Positions 1-10,140 of a DNA stretch of 32,844 nt are shown here, piece by piece. Position 1 is the stretch's first letter. The number at the start of each line of letters is the position of its first letter. Below the pieces are notes generated by a model that ran no database searches, was not told the DNA's origin, and was given only the letters and a program-made list of their open reading frames with translations. This DNA comes from Halopseudomonas yangmingensis (lineage in GTDB: Bacteria > Pseudomonadota > Gammaproteobacteria > Pseudomonadales > Pseudomonadaceae). The stretch lies in NCBI RefSeq assembly GCF_900114825.1, contig NZ_FOUI01000020.1:1-32844 (forward strand). Reading direction: 5' to 3'. Position numbers and translations under genes: made by a program.

Positions 1-63
1 CAGTTGCTGCCATGGAATACGGCACTGGAGCCTGTTGTGAAAAAAGTGGCCCAGTTCGATTAA
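1..63 (+). other. Possible C-terminal tail of an IS66-like transposase (remnant)
   Basis: Frame 1 is open from the window edge and reads twenty residues beginning QLLPWNTALEP before a TAA at 61-63. The LLPWN string resembles the last motif of IS66-family transposases (family knowledge); with so little sequence this is only a suggestion. It is in frame with, but separated by the stop from, the IS3 fragment that follows, so two different elements seem to be joined here. Confidence 0.25.
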
Positions 64-405
<342 letters not shown>

Positions 406-410
<5 letters not shown>

Positions 411-1230
411 TTATGCATAGCGTGCCGGCATCCCATTTCTTGCTCTGCGCCAAGCCAAGATCGGAGTATGTTGCGGAGTGCTCTTTGATATACCCCCGAG
501 AGTTCGCCACCTCGCTGGTTTGGATTAGCGGATGAATACCTCCCAAAAGAGCTGGATCATTTCTCGGCCTGTGCCTTGATTTACCTCTATCTAGAGTGCC
601 GACCGCTGAAAACGGCAACAGATCCCACCCCTTCGGATTGGTCACCGGGTCGCCGAACATGTCCAGAAATACGGCGCGGAGGAAGTCGTCGGCGAGCTGG
701 ATGGCTTGCTGGCGTTTGCGGCGGATGGCGTCAGCCTTGTCGAGGATGGCGGCGATGCGCTTTTGTTCGGGCAGGGATGGGAGAGGGACTTGGAATTCGG
801 CCAGCTCAGAAACTCTTATATTTTTAATATTCGCACCAGAAGAAGCACTAGTCCAATTCTTAAATACTGGAGAGCATAAGAAGTGATACAGATATGAAGG
901 TGATGCTTTTTCCTGATCAGCTCTTATCCCAGCACAAAAGGCGCCAAAAGACCCATCAAAATCTTCCGTTGACCGTGCACACTTGCCAACCAGATCAGAA
1001 CTTCCAGAAGAAGTACACATCACAATGTCATCAATTCGAATCTTCTGACTGCTCTTTATCTTGTCAGCTGGCACCCAGATTTGCCCCTCACGGAGCAATA
1101 GTGACTCCTGAATACTTCCAGCTCTGATAACAGGTAAATGCCCCTCTAGAGGAAGAAGGCTCCCTTCCTCTTTGGAAAAGCTAACCCCACGGACCAATGT
1201 AGCAATATCACCGAGAGGGACATTCTTCAC
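406..1230 (-). CDS. hsdS: Type I restriction-modification specificity subunit HsdS, 3'-truncated by an IS
   Basis: HsdS positions the HsdM/HsdR complex on its bipartite DNA target. The 274-aa product has a first target-recognition domain (about residues 1-145), the central conserved helical region (LPSLPEQKRIAAILDKAD, then RKRQQA..LADDFLRAVFLDMFGDP, about 150-200), and only the start of a second recognition domain (about 205-272). Full HsdS proteins are usually about 400 aa. The reading frame runs into the IS3 right end at 410 and stops at a TAG inside it (406-408), so the last codons are IS-derived. The start is GTG at 1230, overlapping the hsdM stop as GTGA, which implies translational coupling. 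A half-length HsdS of this kind can still dimerise in some type I systems, so loss of function is not certain. Confidence 0.92.
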
Positions 1231-2831
1231 AGCATCCCCTCCAGTTCATCCAGATCCGCCAGAATCTCCTGCTCCAGACCTTTGAGCCGTTGCAGTATCA
1301 CCTTCGGGTCTTCGTACTGCTCCTGCTGGTACTCCACTTCCTTGTAGCGGTTGATGGAGAGGTCGTACTTGTTGGTGGTGATATCCTCGGCCGGTACGAC
1401 AAAAGCCTTTTTGCGCTTGTCTCCGAACAGGGTGTTGATGGTGCTGGCGCTGATGTTGCTCTCGACCATCTGCCGGTATTTGTGCCACTGGGCAATGGCA
1501 TCGGGCAGGTCGTTGCTGCCCTCGCCTTTCAGCTCGGCGCGCTTGTCATCCAGCGAGTAGCCGTCGGCCTGCAGGTCATAGAACCACACACGCTCGGAGG
1601 TACCGCCCTTGGTGAAAATCAGGATGGCGGTGCTGACGCCGGCGTAGGGTTTGAACACGCCGCTGGGCAGGCTGACGATGCCTTCCAACTGGTTGTTGTC
1701 GAGTAGCTCCTGGCGCAGCTGCTGGTGCGCCTTGGACGAGCCGAACAACACGCCGTCCGGCACGATCACCGCGGCGCGGCCACCGAGCTTGAGTGAGCGG
1801 AGGATATGGGCGACGAACAGCAGCTCGGTCTTCTTGGTTTTCACCAGACCGAGCACGTCGGGGTTGGTGTTGCTTTCATCCAGGCTGCCTTTGAATGGCG
1901 GGTTGGCCAGCACCACATCGAAAAAGTTTTCTTCCTGCTCGGGGTAGTGCTCCTTGATCGATTTGCTCAGGGAGTCCTGGTACAGGATGTTGGCGCCATG
2001 CACGCCGTGCAGCATCATGTTCATGCTGGAGACGCGCAGCATGGTGGTATCGAAGTCGAAGCCCCAGAACATGCTGCGGTTGATGTGCTCGCGGTAAGGC
2101 TCCAGCAGGTCGCCGGTGTAATGTTTGTTGCCGTCTTCATCGGTAAAGATGCCGGCTTCGCTGGAGTGCTCGCGGTTAAGGTATTCCATGGTGCGGGCGA
2201 GGAAGCCGGCGGTGCCGCAGGACGGGTCACAGATGATGTCGGTGGGCTGCGGGGCAACCAGCTCTATCATCGCGTCGATGATGTGGCGCGGCGTGCGAAA
2301 CTGGCCGTTGATGCCGGCGGTGGTGAGCTTGCTCAGCAGGTACTCGTAGATATCACCCTTTACGTCGCTCTGGGTCAGCGGCAGGTCGTTGACCATTTCC
2401 ACAGCGGAGGTGAGCACCGACTCGTTCTTGATCTCCAGGTCGGCGTCCTGCATGTATTCGCCGATATGCCCAAGTGCTTGCAGTGCGCTGCCATCGTCCC
2501 CCAGACCGTCGGCCTGATCGGATTGTTTGCCGAGGCGGGCAAAATACGGATAAACCTTCTGCTTGAGGTGGCTGTGCAGCTCCTTGCCGCTCATGTTGCG
2601 GAAGTTCTTCCAGCGCAGCAGTTGGCCTTCCGGGGTATTGGGGAACAGCCGGTCGAAGGCCTTGCCGGTGCGGTTGGCCTTACGCTCGGCCACGTCTTCC
2701 TGCATGTCGAGCATGCGGGCGAACATCAGGTAGCTGATCTGTTCGATCACGGTCAGCGGGTTGGTGATGCCGCCGGTCCAGAACTTTTCCCAGAGTTTAT
2801 CGATGTCGTTGCGGATTTTGCCGGTAAGCAT
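1227..2831 (-). CDS. hsdM: Type I restriction-modification DNA methyltransferase subunit HsdM
   Basis: The product is an N6-adenine DNA methyltransferase that uses S-adenosylmethionine and works with HsdS. In its 534 aa are an HsdM N-terminal helical domain (about 8-150), the FRTPRHI segment (about 178-184), AdoMet-binding motif [10 protein letters not shown] (about 202-210) and catalytic motif IV NPPF (about 310-313), followed by the usual C-terminal region. The length is normal for the family and no motif is damaged. Its ATG shares one base with the rmuC stop codon (TAATG at 2833-2829) and its stop overlaps the hsdS GTG, so rmuC, hsdM and hsdS are a tightly coupled unit. Confidence 0.97.
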   Translation of the reverse strand: MLTGKIRNDIDKLWEKFWTGGITNPLTVIEQISYLMFARMLDMQEDVAERKANRTGKAFDRLFPNTPEGQLLRWKNFRNMSGKELHSHLKQKVYPYFARLGKQSDQADGLGDDGSALQALGHIGEYMQDADLEIKNESVLTSAVEMVNDLPLTQSDVKGDIYEYLLSKLTTAGINGQFRTPRHIIDAMIELVAPQPTDIICDPSCGTAGFLARTMEYLNREHSSEAGIFTDEDGNKHYTGDLLEPYREHINRSMFWGFDFDTTMLRVSSMNMMLHGVHGANILYQDSLSKSIKEHYPEQEENFFDVVLANPPFKGSLDESNTNPDVLGLVKTKKTELLFVAHILRSLKLGGRAAVIVPDGVLFGSSKAHQQLRQELLDNNQLEGIVSLPSGVFKPYAGVSTAILIFTKGGTSERVWFYDLQADGYSLDDKRAELKGEGSNDLPDAIAQWHKYRQMVESNISASTINTLFGDKRKKAFVVPAEDITTNKYDLSINRYKEVEYQQEQYEDPKVILQRLKGLEQEILADLDELEGML

Positions 2832-4807
2832 TAATCAGTCTCGTATCCAGTTTTAGTGTCAGTTTCTGCCAGCAAGTCTTCATCGTCGGCGCGTTCGATC
2901 AGCGCGGTGAGGTTGTGCTCGGCAGGGATAAAGTCGATTTCCAGTGCAGCCTTATCGACGAAGTACGCCGGTAGCTGAGCCTTGATAGCGGGTGCCAGGT
3001 TCTTGAATTCGCCCACCTGCTTGACCAGGTTGCCCTTGCCGCTAACCAGTTGGCCCTCGGCTTTAACGTAGGCTTCGGTGGCGTTTTCCAGGCCTTTTTT
3101 GATTTTCTCGAAGCTGCCCAAGAAAGTGTTGAGCTTTTTGAACACAGCCTCTGCACGGCTGGCCAAGGCCGCAGTGTGCTTGTTCTGGTCTTCGTAACGC
3201 CAGAGTTGGCGGACGATGTTAAGGCTGGTCAGCAGCGTGGTTGGCGTGGCCACCAGCACATTGTTCTCGATAGCTTTCTGGAACAGGGTTTCATCGGCCT
3301 TAAGTGCCTCGACGAAGGCCGACTCGATGGGGATGAACATAAAGACCATGTCCGGGGAGTTCAGACCTGGCAGCTTGTAGTAATCACGGTCGGCCAACTC
3401 TTTGATGCGGCTGCTGACAGCCTGCACGTGCTCCTTGAGAGCAATCACACGCTCAGCTTCGTCTTCGGCATTGACGAAGCGGGTATAGGCATTCAGCGAG
3501 ACCTTGGCGTCGATGATCAGGTGTTTTTTCTGGGGCAGATAGACCACGGCATCCGGACGTTGCCGGCCGTCTTCGGTGGTGATGCTGACTTCGCGCTGGT
3601 AGTCCTTACCCAGTTGCAGGCCGGAGCGTTCAAGTACGTTTTCCAGCACCAGCTCGCCCCAGTTGCCTTGCAGCTTTTTCTGACCACGCAGCGCGGTGGA
3701 GAGCTCGTGGGCCTCGGTGGTGATCTGCTGGTTGAGCGCCTTGAGCTGCTCCAGCTCCTTGCGCAACTCACCCTGCTGGGTAGTTTCGCGATGATGGATT
3801 TCCTGCACTTCACGCTTGAAGGTGTCGATGGATTGCTGGAAGGGTGCCATGACCGAGCTCAGGCTGCTCTTGCTGCTCTCCTGCAAGGCCAGGGTCTTGG
3901 CTTCCAGTATCTCGTTGGACAGTACCTTGAACTGCTCACTGAGGCTGGCTTTCTGTTGCTCGAAGTTGGCCAGTTCACGGGCATGGCTGGCTTCCCGCTC
4001 ATCCAGCTCGGTTTTGAGTTTGGTGTAGTCGCTGTTCAGTGCGGTAAACCGGTTCTGCAGTACGTCAAACCGCTCCTGCCCACGCTGCTGGTCAGATTTG
4101 AGTTGCTGCAGTTGTTCACGCACTTCGCGCTCGGAGACTTCAAGCCCCTTGTTGCGCTGACTCTCCCTCGACAGCTCATCCTTTAGCTGGTTATTGGCGC
4201 TCTGCAGCTGGGCGTGCTGAGTCTGCGCAGCCTCCAGTCGCTTGCGCAAATCGGTGATGTTTTCATCGGATTTTTTCAAGGCCGTCTGCAGCTCGGCATG
4301 CTGGTTACTGGTCCGCTGAAAACGCTCCTGCAATTCCTTGAGTTGCTCTGTCTGCGTGGCCAGCTTCTGGCGGGTGTCGGCGAGTTGCTCCCGCGCTTCA
4401 CGCTCACCGGTGGAGGCGACCTGTGCTCGGGAGTCCATTTCAGCCAGCTCATCCCTCAGGGCGTCACGCTGACTTTGCAGGGCCTTGGTGGCTTCCCTAG
4501 TTTCCTGGTGCTCAAGCTGGAGACGGTGTGCATTATCCTGGGCAGCCTGCAACTGGGCCTTGAGCGAGCCCTCGGCGACTTGTAGCTCATGGAAACGCCC
4601 CTCGACAACCTTGAGCTGCTCGGTAAGCGCTGCACTGGCAGCGACGGCGCTGGCATGTGCCTGTGCGTTCTGCTCGGACTGAGCGGAAAGCTGGCTGAGT
4701 TGCCGACCTTGCCGGAGAGCGGCAATACAATAGCCGATCAACAGACAGGCTAGAGCTGCCAATCCACAAATCACAATAATCTCAGTAGTCCACTGACTGG
4801 CTTGCAT
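2831..4807 (-). CDS. rmuC: RmuC-family protein inside the type I R-M operon
   Basis: RmuC proteins are membrane-anchored, coiled-coil proteins with a nuclease-like C-terminal domain, first linked to limiting inverted-repeat recombination (family knowledge). This 658-aa copy has one N-terminal membrane segment (about residues 8-30), a very long Glu/Gln/Lys-rich coiled coil (about 35-330) and the RmuC domain with the conserved [13 protein letters not shown] and [10 protein letters not shown] segments. It is longer than the E. coli protein (475 aa), mainly through the coiled coil. I chose ATG 4807 over the upstream GTG 4813 because AGGAG (4817-4813) sits five bases before it. That site begins two bases after the hsdR stop, so rmuC is part of the hsdR-rmuC-hsdM-hsdS transcript. 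It may be a dedicated defence paralogue rather than the housekeeping rmuC. Confidence 0.92.
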   Translation of the reverse strand: MQASQWTTEIIVICGLAALACLLIGYCIAALRQGRQLSQLSAQSEQNAQAHASAVAASAALTEQLKVVEGRFHELQVAEGSLKAQLQAAQDNAHRLQLEHQETREATKALQSQRDALRDELAEMDSRAQVASTGEREAREQLADTRQKLATQTEQLKELQERFQRTSNQHAELQTALKKSDENITDLRKRLEAAQTQHAQLQSANNQLKDELSRESQRNKGLEVSEREVREQLQQLKSDQQRGQERFDVLQNRFTALNSDYTKLKTELDEREASHARELANFEQQKASLSEQFKVLSNEILEAKTLALQESSKSSLSSVMAPFQQSIDTFKREVQEIHHRETTQQGELRKELEQLKALNQQITTEAHELSTALRGQKKLQGNWGELVLENVLERSGLQLGKDYQREVSITTEDGRQRPDAVVYLPQKKHLIIDAKVSLNAYTRFVNAEDEAERVIALKEHVQAVSSRIKELADRDYYKLPGLNSPDMVFMFIPIESAFVEALKADETLFQKAIENNVLVATPTTLLTSLNIVRQLWRYEDQNKHTAALASRAEAVFKKLNTFLGSFEKIKKGLENATEAYVKAEGQLVSGKGNLVKQVGEFKNLAPAIKAQLPAYFVDKAALEIDFIPAEHNLTALIERADDEDLLAETDTKTGYETD

Positions 4808-4818
4808 AGTCACTCCTG

Positions 4819-7800
4819 TTAGTTAGCCAGCGGGTTATCACTGCGCAGAAAGGGCTTGAGCACAGTAATCAACTCGCCCACATCATCCGGGGTAAACACC
4901 CCGTCAATACCCTCGTGGGAAATGCTGTCGAAGGGAGGCTCGTAGAGTTTGTCGACGACGATGCTGCCGTGCTGGGCGATGTAGTTTTTCAGCAGGTTCA
5001 TAAAGCGCACCTGCTGGGCAGTCAGCGTCGGGTGGTTGTGCAGGAAGCGCTTGAAGTGCTCTTCGATGGCCTCTGGGTCAAGCCCGATAATCTCGCGCAC
5101 GGTCAGGTGCAGCTGATCGGCAGTGCGCCCGTAGAACTCGTTGAGCACTTCCAGACTGACGCCCGGGTGGCTGGTGAGGATGGTCGAGGTCAGGGTTTTC
5201 AGCTCCGGCTCGGCAATCGGCTCGCCCTGGCGGATTTTCTGCAGGGTTGGATTGGCGGCCAGCATGGCGTCAAGGATGTCCTTGAGCCGACGGCGGTAGA
5301 TCATGGCTTCGTTGGCGCCAGCGATATACACCTGACGCTCATTGTTCTGGATGTTGCCATCACGGGTGCGCGTGCTGCCGATGTCGTAGCCGGGGCCCGT
5401 GCCGCTCTGGCGGTATTTCATGATGCTGCGCAACTCCTTGCGGGCATGCTCCAGCTTGGCAATGCTCGGCTGCTGCCAGAACGCAGCACTGCGTACTTCG
5501 GCAATCACTGCATCCTTCTGGCGCACGGCATTGATGTTCACTGCGAGCCTATCCAGCTCGGCCAGCAGTTCGGTCTTTCCGTCCTCGAAGCAACTGGCCT
5601 GCACTACCAGACAGCACTGAATACCGGCGATCAGCTTGTCGAAGGCCGTCGCGTGCTTGTCACGCAACACCCGGGCGGACATCAGCGGGGCAATGGTATT
5701 GCTCAACAGGTGTTGGGTTTTGCTGTCGAGTGTCTTGAGCATCGGAGTTTGTTGCAGCTGGTGCACCACCCGCAGCTCGCGCTTGACCGCCACACTGGTG
5801 TCCGGCAGGTCATTGATGTCTGCCTGCAGCAACTCGACGGCCACATCAAAGGCATCAGCGCGGTTGGCCTTGAGCGCGGCCTGCGCCAGTTGCAGGCGCG
5901 CTTCGAAGGTGGTCTGCAGCAGCGATTTGCTGCCGGTGTCCTCCGGCTCCTGATACTCCTGCTCGAAATAATCGAAGTTGCCGTAGTGATCGAAAATGAG
6001 GAATTCGCTCTTGTGCCTGCCAGGCCCAAACAGATTGGGACGCAGGCGGGTACCCCGGCCGATCATCTGCCAGAACTTGACCCAGCTCTTCACGGGTTTG
6101 GCAAAGACCAGATTGACCACTTCGGGCACATCGATGCCGGTATCGAGCATGTCCACCGAGATGGCGATACGGAAGTCGTTGTCCGGTTTCTTGAATTCCT
6201 TGATCAGGGTATCCACATGCGGAATGGCGTTGTGGATCACCTTGCAGACCTTGCTGCCATATTGCGGATACAGCTTGCAGAAGAGCTTTTCCAGATGCTC
6301 GGCATGATCCTGACGCTGGGCAAAGACGATGGTCTTGCCCACCAGGGAGCCGGTTTCATCCTTGATGCCATTGTTGATCAGGTTTTCCAGGATGATACGG
6401 TCGGTGTCTTCACTGAAGATCTTGCGACCGATGTCCTTGCCGGCGATGGTGGTCTGTCGGGCCTCTTCCTCGCCCAGGTCCTCTTCCAGCTGGCGTTGCT
6501 GCGCCTCTGTGAGCTGATTGTAGTGAATCCCGTCACGCAGAAAATCGGTGGTCAGGTCCTTGACCCGGAAGGGCACCAGATAGGGTGGCTCGTTGTTGAT
6601 GGCCGCATCCAGCCCGAATTCAAAGGTCGGGTCGGTGGTTTCACAATCGAACATGTCGAAGGTGTTGCGACTGATGAATTTGACCGGCGTCGCGGTAAGC
6701 CCCACCTGCATGGCATCGAAGTAATCAAACAGGTCGCGGTACTTGTTGTAGATGCTGCGATGGCTTTCGTCGGCGATGATCAGGTCGAAAAAGCCAACAT
6801 CCAGCTGGGCAAAGCGATTCATCATGCCCGGATAGGTGGCAATGAAGATACGCGCGGTCTGATCCACCTTACCGCTTTCGCCGATCACACAGCGCGGCTC
6901 GCTGGGCAGATTCTGCTTGAAGGCATCATCGGCTTGCACACGCAGTTCCTTGCGATCACAGAGAAACAGCACGCGCTTGGCCCAGCCGGTACGCAGCAGT
7001 AATTCCGCCAGGGCGATGGCAACACGGGTCTTGCCGGTACCGGTGGCCTGAATGATCAGCGCCTTGCGCCGCTGGCTCTGAAAGTGCGCGGCGACAGTCT
7101 TGATTGCTTCGATCTGGTAAGGCCGGTCGGCAATGCTCAACTGCGGGTTGTGCTTTTCCAGCGCCTTGACCCGATATTGGCGCTGGTAAATCAGGTATTC
7201 CAGGCTGTCCTTGCTGTAGAAGCCATACACCGGGCGATAGGTGTTGTACTGGGTATCGTCCCAGATGAAGGTTTCATAGCCGTTGCTGTAGAAAATTACC
7301 GGCCGCTGCATGCCCATGCGTTCAAAACCATCGGCATACATGCGCGCCTGTTCACGCCCGGCCTGCAGGCTCACGTTGCCAGATTTCTTGGCTTCGATAA
7401 CGGCCAGTGGCTGGCCATTATCGCCCCACAGCACATAGTCGGCGCGGCCTTTGCCAGAGGGGTTGTCCGGGAAATCCACCTCGACTTCGTGCCCTACCTG
7501 CGTAGGGTTAGCCACATCCCAGCCGGCCTGAAGCAGCATGGCATCAATCAGCAGGGTGCGAGTCTTGGCTTCATTCCACTGCAGGCTGTCTGCTACCTGC
7601 TGGCTCTCGCGCTGGCGTTTCTGCTGATCGGGGCGGGCCGGTGGCTCGAGCATTTCGATATTGCGCGTACGCTGCTGTTCCAGCTCGGCAATCACCTGCT
7701 GCAGGGCTTCCTGCTTTTGGTTCAGTTCTTTTTCGTAAGCGGATACCGACTGCTGCAACCCCTTGATGGCCGCCGTGGGGTCGGCAACCTCAACAAACTC

Positions 7801-8214
7801 GGGAATGGTGTCGTGCTGCACACCGTAGTATTTGACGGCCATATACATGGCCAGCTGGTGCGCTGTCTTCAATGCCAACTGGGCATTGCGCAGGTCGCCT
7901 TCCGCACCATGGGCGGCGTCATTGCCCTGGATACGCAAAAAATTGATCTGATGGATCAGCGATTTGCTCACGCAGTCGGCAAATACCGGACTTTTCACTA
8001 GATCGTAAAAGCTGGCCTGGGGCAGACGTGGAAGCGTCTCTTCCTTGTAGATGGTTTTGGTCAGCTCTTCGGCAAAGCTGCGCAACCGGGTCAACGCGCT
8101 GCCGGGGTCGACATGCAGTACCGCTTCGGCCAGCCCGCCAAGATTGGCCAGCACTTCATTGCCGGGGCGCAGAAATTCAAAATTCACTGATGTCATAAAG
8201 GCTATTGTGTCCAT
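4819..8214 (-). CDS. hsdR: Type I restriction endonuclease subunit HsdR
   Basis: HsdR is the ATP-driven translocase and nuclease of the type I complex. From the longest start the 1131 aa show an N-terminal DUF4145-like region (about 10-130), a short coiled coil (about 150-205), a PD-(D/E)xK nuclease core (GRADYVLWGDNGQPLAVIEAKK, split as D259 and E274/K276), superfamily II helicase motifs ATGTGKT (390-396), ADESH (481-485) and GLTATP (about 505), then a helicase C domain and an EcoEI-type C-terminal region. All catalytic motifs are intact. ATG 8214 is the longest start, but the predicted sigma-54 transcription start lies at about 8215. The internal ATG 8196 (MTSVNFEFL) is therefore a better translation start. 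Neither start has a clear Shine-Dalgarno sequence. Confidence 0.96.
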   Translation of the reverse strand: MDTIAFMTSVNFEFLRPGNEVLANLGGLAEAVLHVDPGSALTRLRSFAEELTKTIYKEETLPRLPQASFYDLVKSPVFADCVSKSLIHQINFLRIQGNDAAHGAEGDLRNAQLALKTAHQLAMYMAVKYYGVQHDTIPEFVEVADPTAAIKGLQQSVSAYEKELNQKQEALQQVIAELEQQRTRNIEMLEPPARPDQQKRQRESQQVADSLQWNEAKTRTLLIDAMLLQAGWDVANPTQVGHEVEVDFPDNPSGKGRADYVLWGDNGQPLAVIEAKKSGNVSLQAGREQARMYADGFERMGMQRPVIFYSNGYETFIWDDTQYNTYRPVYGFYSKDSLEYLIYQRQYRVKALEKHNPQLSIADRPYQIEAIKTVAAHFQSQRRKALIIQATGTGKTRVAIALAELLLRTGWAKRVLFLCDRKELRVQADDAFKQNLPSEPRCVIGESGKVDQTARIFIATYPGMMNRFAQLDVGFFDLIIADESHRSIYNKYRDLFDYFDAMQVGLTATPVKFISRNTFDMFDCETTDPTFEFGLDAAINNEPPYLVPFRVKDLTTDFLRDGIHYNQLTEAQQRQLEEDLGEEEARQTTIAGKDIGRKIFSEDTDRIILENLINNGIKDETGSLVGKTIVFAQRQDHAEHLEKLFCKLYPQYGSKVCKVIHNAIPHVDTLIKEFKKPDNDFRIAISVDMLDTGIDVPEVVNLVFAKPVKSWVKFWQMIGRGTRLRPNLFGPGRHKSEFLIFDHYGNFDYFEQEYQEPEDTGSKSLLQTTFEARLQLAQAALKANRADAFDVAVELLQADINDLPDTSVAVKRELRVVHQLQQTPMLKTLDSKTQHLLSNTIAPLMSARVLRDKHATAFDKLIAGIQCCLVVQASCFEDGKTELLAELDRLAVNINAVRQKDAVIAEVRSAAFWQQPSIAKLEHARKELRSIMKYRQSGTGPGYDIGSTRTRDGNIQNNERQVYIAGANEAMIYRRRLKDILDAMLAANPTLQKIRQGEPIAEPELKTLTSTILTSHPGVSLEVLNEFYGRTADQLHLTVREIIGLDPEAIEEHFKRFLHNHPTLTAQQVRFMNLLKNYIAQHGSIVVDKLYEPPFDSISHEGIDGVFTPDDVGELITVLKPFLRSDNPLAN

Positions 8215-8225
8215 GCTGGTTGAAT

Positions 8226-8242
8226 AGCGAAGATCGTGCCAA
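8226..8242 (-). promoter_or_regulatory. Sigma-54 promoter of the hsdR-rmuC-hsdM-hsdS operon
   Basis: The minus strand reads TTGGCACGATCTTCGCT. It has the full -24 block TTGGCACG and a -12 block TCGCT, with exact GG-N10-GC spacing (GG 8240-8239, GC 8228-8227); only one base of the TTGC core differs. It begins two bases after the stop codon of the sigma-54 activator gene and points at hsdR, putting the transcript start near 8215. Motif and location are seen; function is inferred. Confidence 0.8.
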
Positions 8243-8244
8243 CA

Positions 8245-9750
8245 CTATTCAATGCCGTACTTCTCCATCCAGTTAGTCAGCGTTTGCTGGCTTTTCAGAC
8301 CCAGTAATTTGGCTGCCCGGGTCTTGTTACCTGCTGTCTGCTGCAGTGCCTGCTCTAGGTAAGGGCGCACAAATTCGGAAAGTAACACTTGTATATCAAC
8401 ACCTTGCGCAACATCCACCTGAACCTTACGATCTCCTCTGGCAGGCATAGCAAACACGGCGCCGGTCATGTCCTGATGCTCGATAGTATCACCTTGGCAC
8501 CAAAGCGCAGCCCGTAAAAGCGTCGCCTGCAACTCACGGACATTGCCTGGCCAGGAGTGCTGAAGCACAAGTTTCTTTGCTTCGGCAGAAATTTTCTTAC
8601 CGGCCAGAGCAGCATCCTGCCTGCCGATTACATCCAGCAGCGCCTCGCACAGCAGCAGCAAGTCACCCTCCCGTTCTCGCAGAGGCAGCAGATGCAGCAC
8701 CCCTACCGCAACCCGGTAAAATAAATCCTCACGAAAACGTCCTTCGGCAACATCAAGCATCAGATTGCGATGGGTTGCAGCAATCAGTCGCACATCCACC
8801 CGCTGCTCTACCGACGCACCCACAGGTGTGCATACACCTTCCTGCAACACTCTCAGTAGCCGGACCTGAACATCCGCCGTCAGCTCACCAAACTCATCAA
8901 GGAAAAGGGTGCCGCCATCCGCCTGTTGAAACACACCTAGCCGGTCTGCAATGGCGCCGGTAAAGGCACCCTTTTTATGGCCAAACAGGGCCGAGTCGAT
9001 CAGCTCGGAGGGTATTGCACCGCAGTTCACCGCGATAAAGGGCTTGGCCGCACGCGGACCGGCATTGTGGATAGCCCTGGCGAACAGCTCCTTGCCGGTA
9101 CCGGTTTCACCATAGATCAGTACGGGCACCAGCTTGTGCGCCAGCACTTCGGCCTGTTGCTTGAGCCACAGCATGGATTTATTGCGCGTGATGATGTTGT
9201 CGAAGGCCGCGTTTACCGGAGCAGCCTGTATGACCATGTTGTTAAGACTGCTGGTACTGATCTCTGCGGCGGCCGGCACATACTCGGCAGCGATCTCAAA
9301 GGGTATGTCGACCTGTTGAACGCCCTGTTCCAGCGACGACTGGTAATAGGTGGCGGGGTAGCGCGTCTTGCCCAGCAGAATCCATACCGCCTGCATCGCC
9401 GGCGTACCCGGACTGAGCAAAATGGCCAATGGCTCACCGCTGCTCTGCAGCCTGCGCAAATGACGCTCTGCAGCCTGATAAATCTCGGCAAAGTTGACCG
9501 GTGAGCTCAGGGGTTCGTGGTAAACATTCAGCGGCGTTTCGGTATTCTCCGCCAGCCAGGCGCGGTAGCTATCCAACTGGTCTGACGGATAGGAGCAAAG
9601 CAGTTCAGCCCTGGCAAAGCTGTCAGCACGCAATGTAGAAAGCACCGGACCAGGCAGGCCACCAGCCAGCGCCTTGAGGTCATTCCCGCCAATCCAGCTC
9701 ACCAGTACCGGCAACTGCTTTTTCCCCATCCCTGCCCCCAAAACAGTCAT
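8245..9750 (-). CDS. Sigma-54-dependent activator with CARF-like sensor domain (RtcR-like architecture)
   Basis: This is a bacterial enhancer-binding protein of 501 aa. Residues about 12-165 form a Rossmann-like N-terminal domain that starts with the strand VLVSWIGGND and carries SPGTPAM (113-119). That motif resembles the signature of CARF ligand-binding domains and the sensor of RtcR. The AAA+ domain has Walker A GETGTGKE (214-221), the sigma-54 contact loop GAFTGA (261-266), Walker B TLFLDE (281-286) and REDLFYR. A Fis-type helix-turn-helix ends the protein (about 478-500). No receiver domain is present, so control is probably by a bound ligand. No rtcA or rtcB is nearby; instead a sigma-54 promoter and hsdR follow directly. 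The start is uncertain: ATG 9750, or ATG 9729 (MGKKQLP), which has a weak G-rich stretch before it. AAA+ assignment is firm; the CARF assignment is moderate. Confidence 0.93.
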   Translation of the reverse strand: MTVLGAGMGKKQLPVLVSWIGGNDLKALAGGLPGPVLSTLRADSFARAELLCSYPSDQLDSYRAWLAENTETPLNVYHEPLSSPVNFAEIYQAAERHLRRLQSSGEPLAILLSPGTPAMQAVWILLGKTRYPATYYQSSLEQGVQQVDIPFEIAAEYVPAAAEISTSSLNNMVIQAAPVNAAFDNIITRNKSMLWLKQQAEVLAHKLVPVLIYGETGTGKELFARAIHNAGPRAAKPFIAVNCGAIPSELIDSALFGHKKGAFTGAIADRLGVFQQADGGTLFLDEFGELTADVQVRLLRVLQEGVCTPVGASVEQRVDVRLIAATHRNLMLDVAEGRFREDLFYRVAVGVLHLLPLREREGDLLLLCEALLDVIGRQDAALAGKKISAEAKKLVLQHSWPGNVRELQATLLRAALWCQGDTIEHQDMTGAVFAMPARGDRKVQVDVAQGVDIQVLLSEFVRPYLEQALQQTAGNKTRAAKLLGLKSQQTLTNWMEKYGIE

Positions 9751-9772
9751 TCGTGTGAGCTAGCCAAACAAG

Positions 9773-9791
9773 CCCGTTGAACGACCCGTTG
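9773..9791 (+). repeat. Direct repeat CCCGTTG x2 upstream of the sigma-54 activator gene
   Basis: CCCGTTG occurs at 9773-9779 and 9785-9791, a 12-bp period, inside the 106-bp gap before the activator start. A TGAAC/GTTCA inverted pair overlaps it. This could be a regulator binding site; nothing else in the gap is recognisable. Confidence 0.35.
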
Positions 9792-9856
9792 TTCAGTTAA
9801 CCAGAACCCAGAAAACCCCAATAATCACAAGGCGGCGTCTATGGAAATCTGTTGCT

Positions 9857-10108
9857 TCAGCCCTGCTCGTCAAGATCCCTGACAAGTTCATCAGGGACGT
9901 ACTCCACAAGGTCACCCACCTTGCAATCAAAGTAGCGGCACAGCCCATCAATGTGCTCGGTACTGGTGCTGAACCCCCGCCGGTTGACCATCTTCGACAA
10001 GGTCACCCGATGGATGCCAACACCCTCTGCAACTTCAGCAATGCTGATGCGCCGCCCCTCCTCGAACTCCTTGCGGGCGATCATTTCTTTGATCTTGAAA
10101 CGAAGCAT
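9857..10108 (-). CDS. Small XRE/Cro-type helix-turn-helix regulator
   Basis: This 83-aa protein is little more than a DNA-binding domain. A helix-turn-helix fits ISIAEVAEGVGIHRVTLSKMVN (about residues 21-42), followed by a segment ending FDCKVGDLVEYVPDE, typical of short Cro/C1-type regulators (HTH_26-like) in which the last helix reads 'C.vgDlleyvp'. It lies 106 bp upstream of, and in the same direction as, the sigma-54 activator gene, and divergent from a 54-codon gene. Two matching 18-bp palindromic sites occupy the divergent promoter region, so it most likely represses itself and its divergent neighbour. Whether it also affects the activator through read-through is unknown. Confidence 0.88.
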   Translation of the reverse strand: MLRFKIKEMIARKEFEEGRRISIAEVAEGVGIHRVTLSKMVNRRGFSTSTEHIDGLCRYFDCKVGDLVEYVPDELVRDLDEQG

Positions 10109-10140
10109 ATCGGCTACATCCGTTACCAGTAATTTTCAAA

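Noticed and set aside
1806-2834. Long plus-strand frame opposite hsdM (342 aa)
   Set aside because: It is the antisense shadow of hsdM: low-complexity Val/Ala/His-rich product, no motif, while the minus frame has all methyltransferase motifs.
4915-7002. 695-aa plus-strand frame opposite hsdR
   Set aside because: Antisense shadow caused by GC-rich codon bias; hsdR on the minus strand has complete helicase and nuclease motifs.
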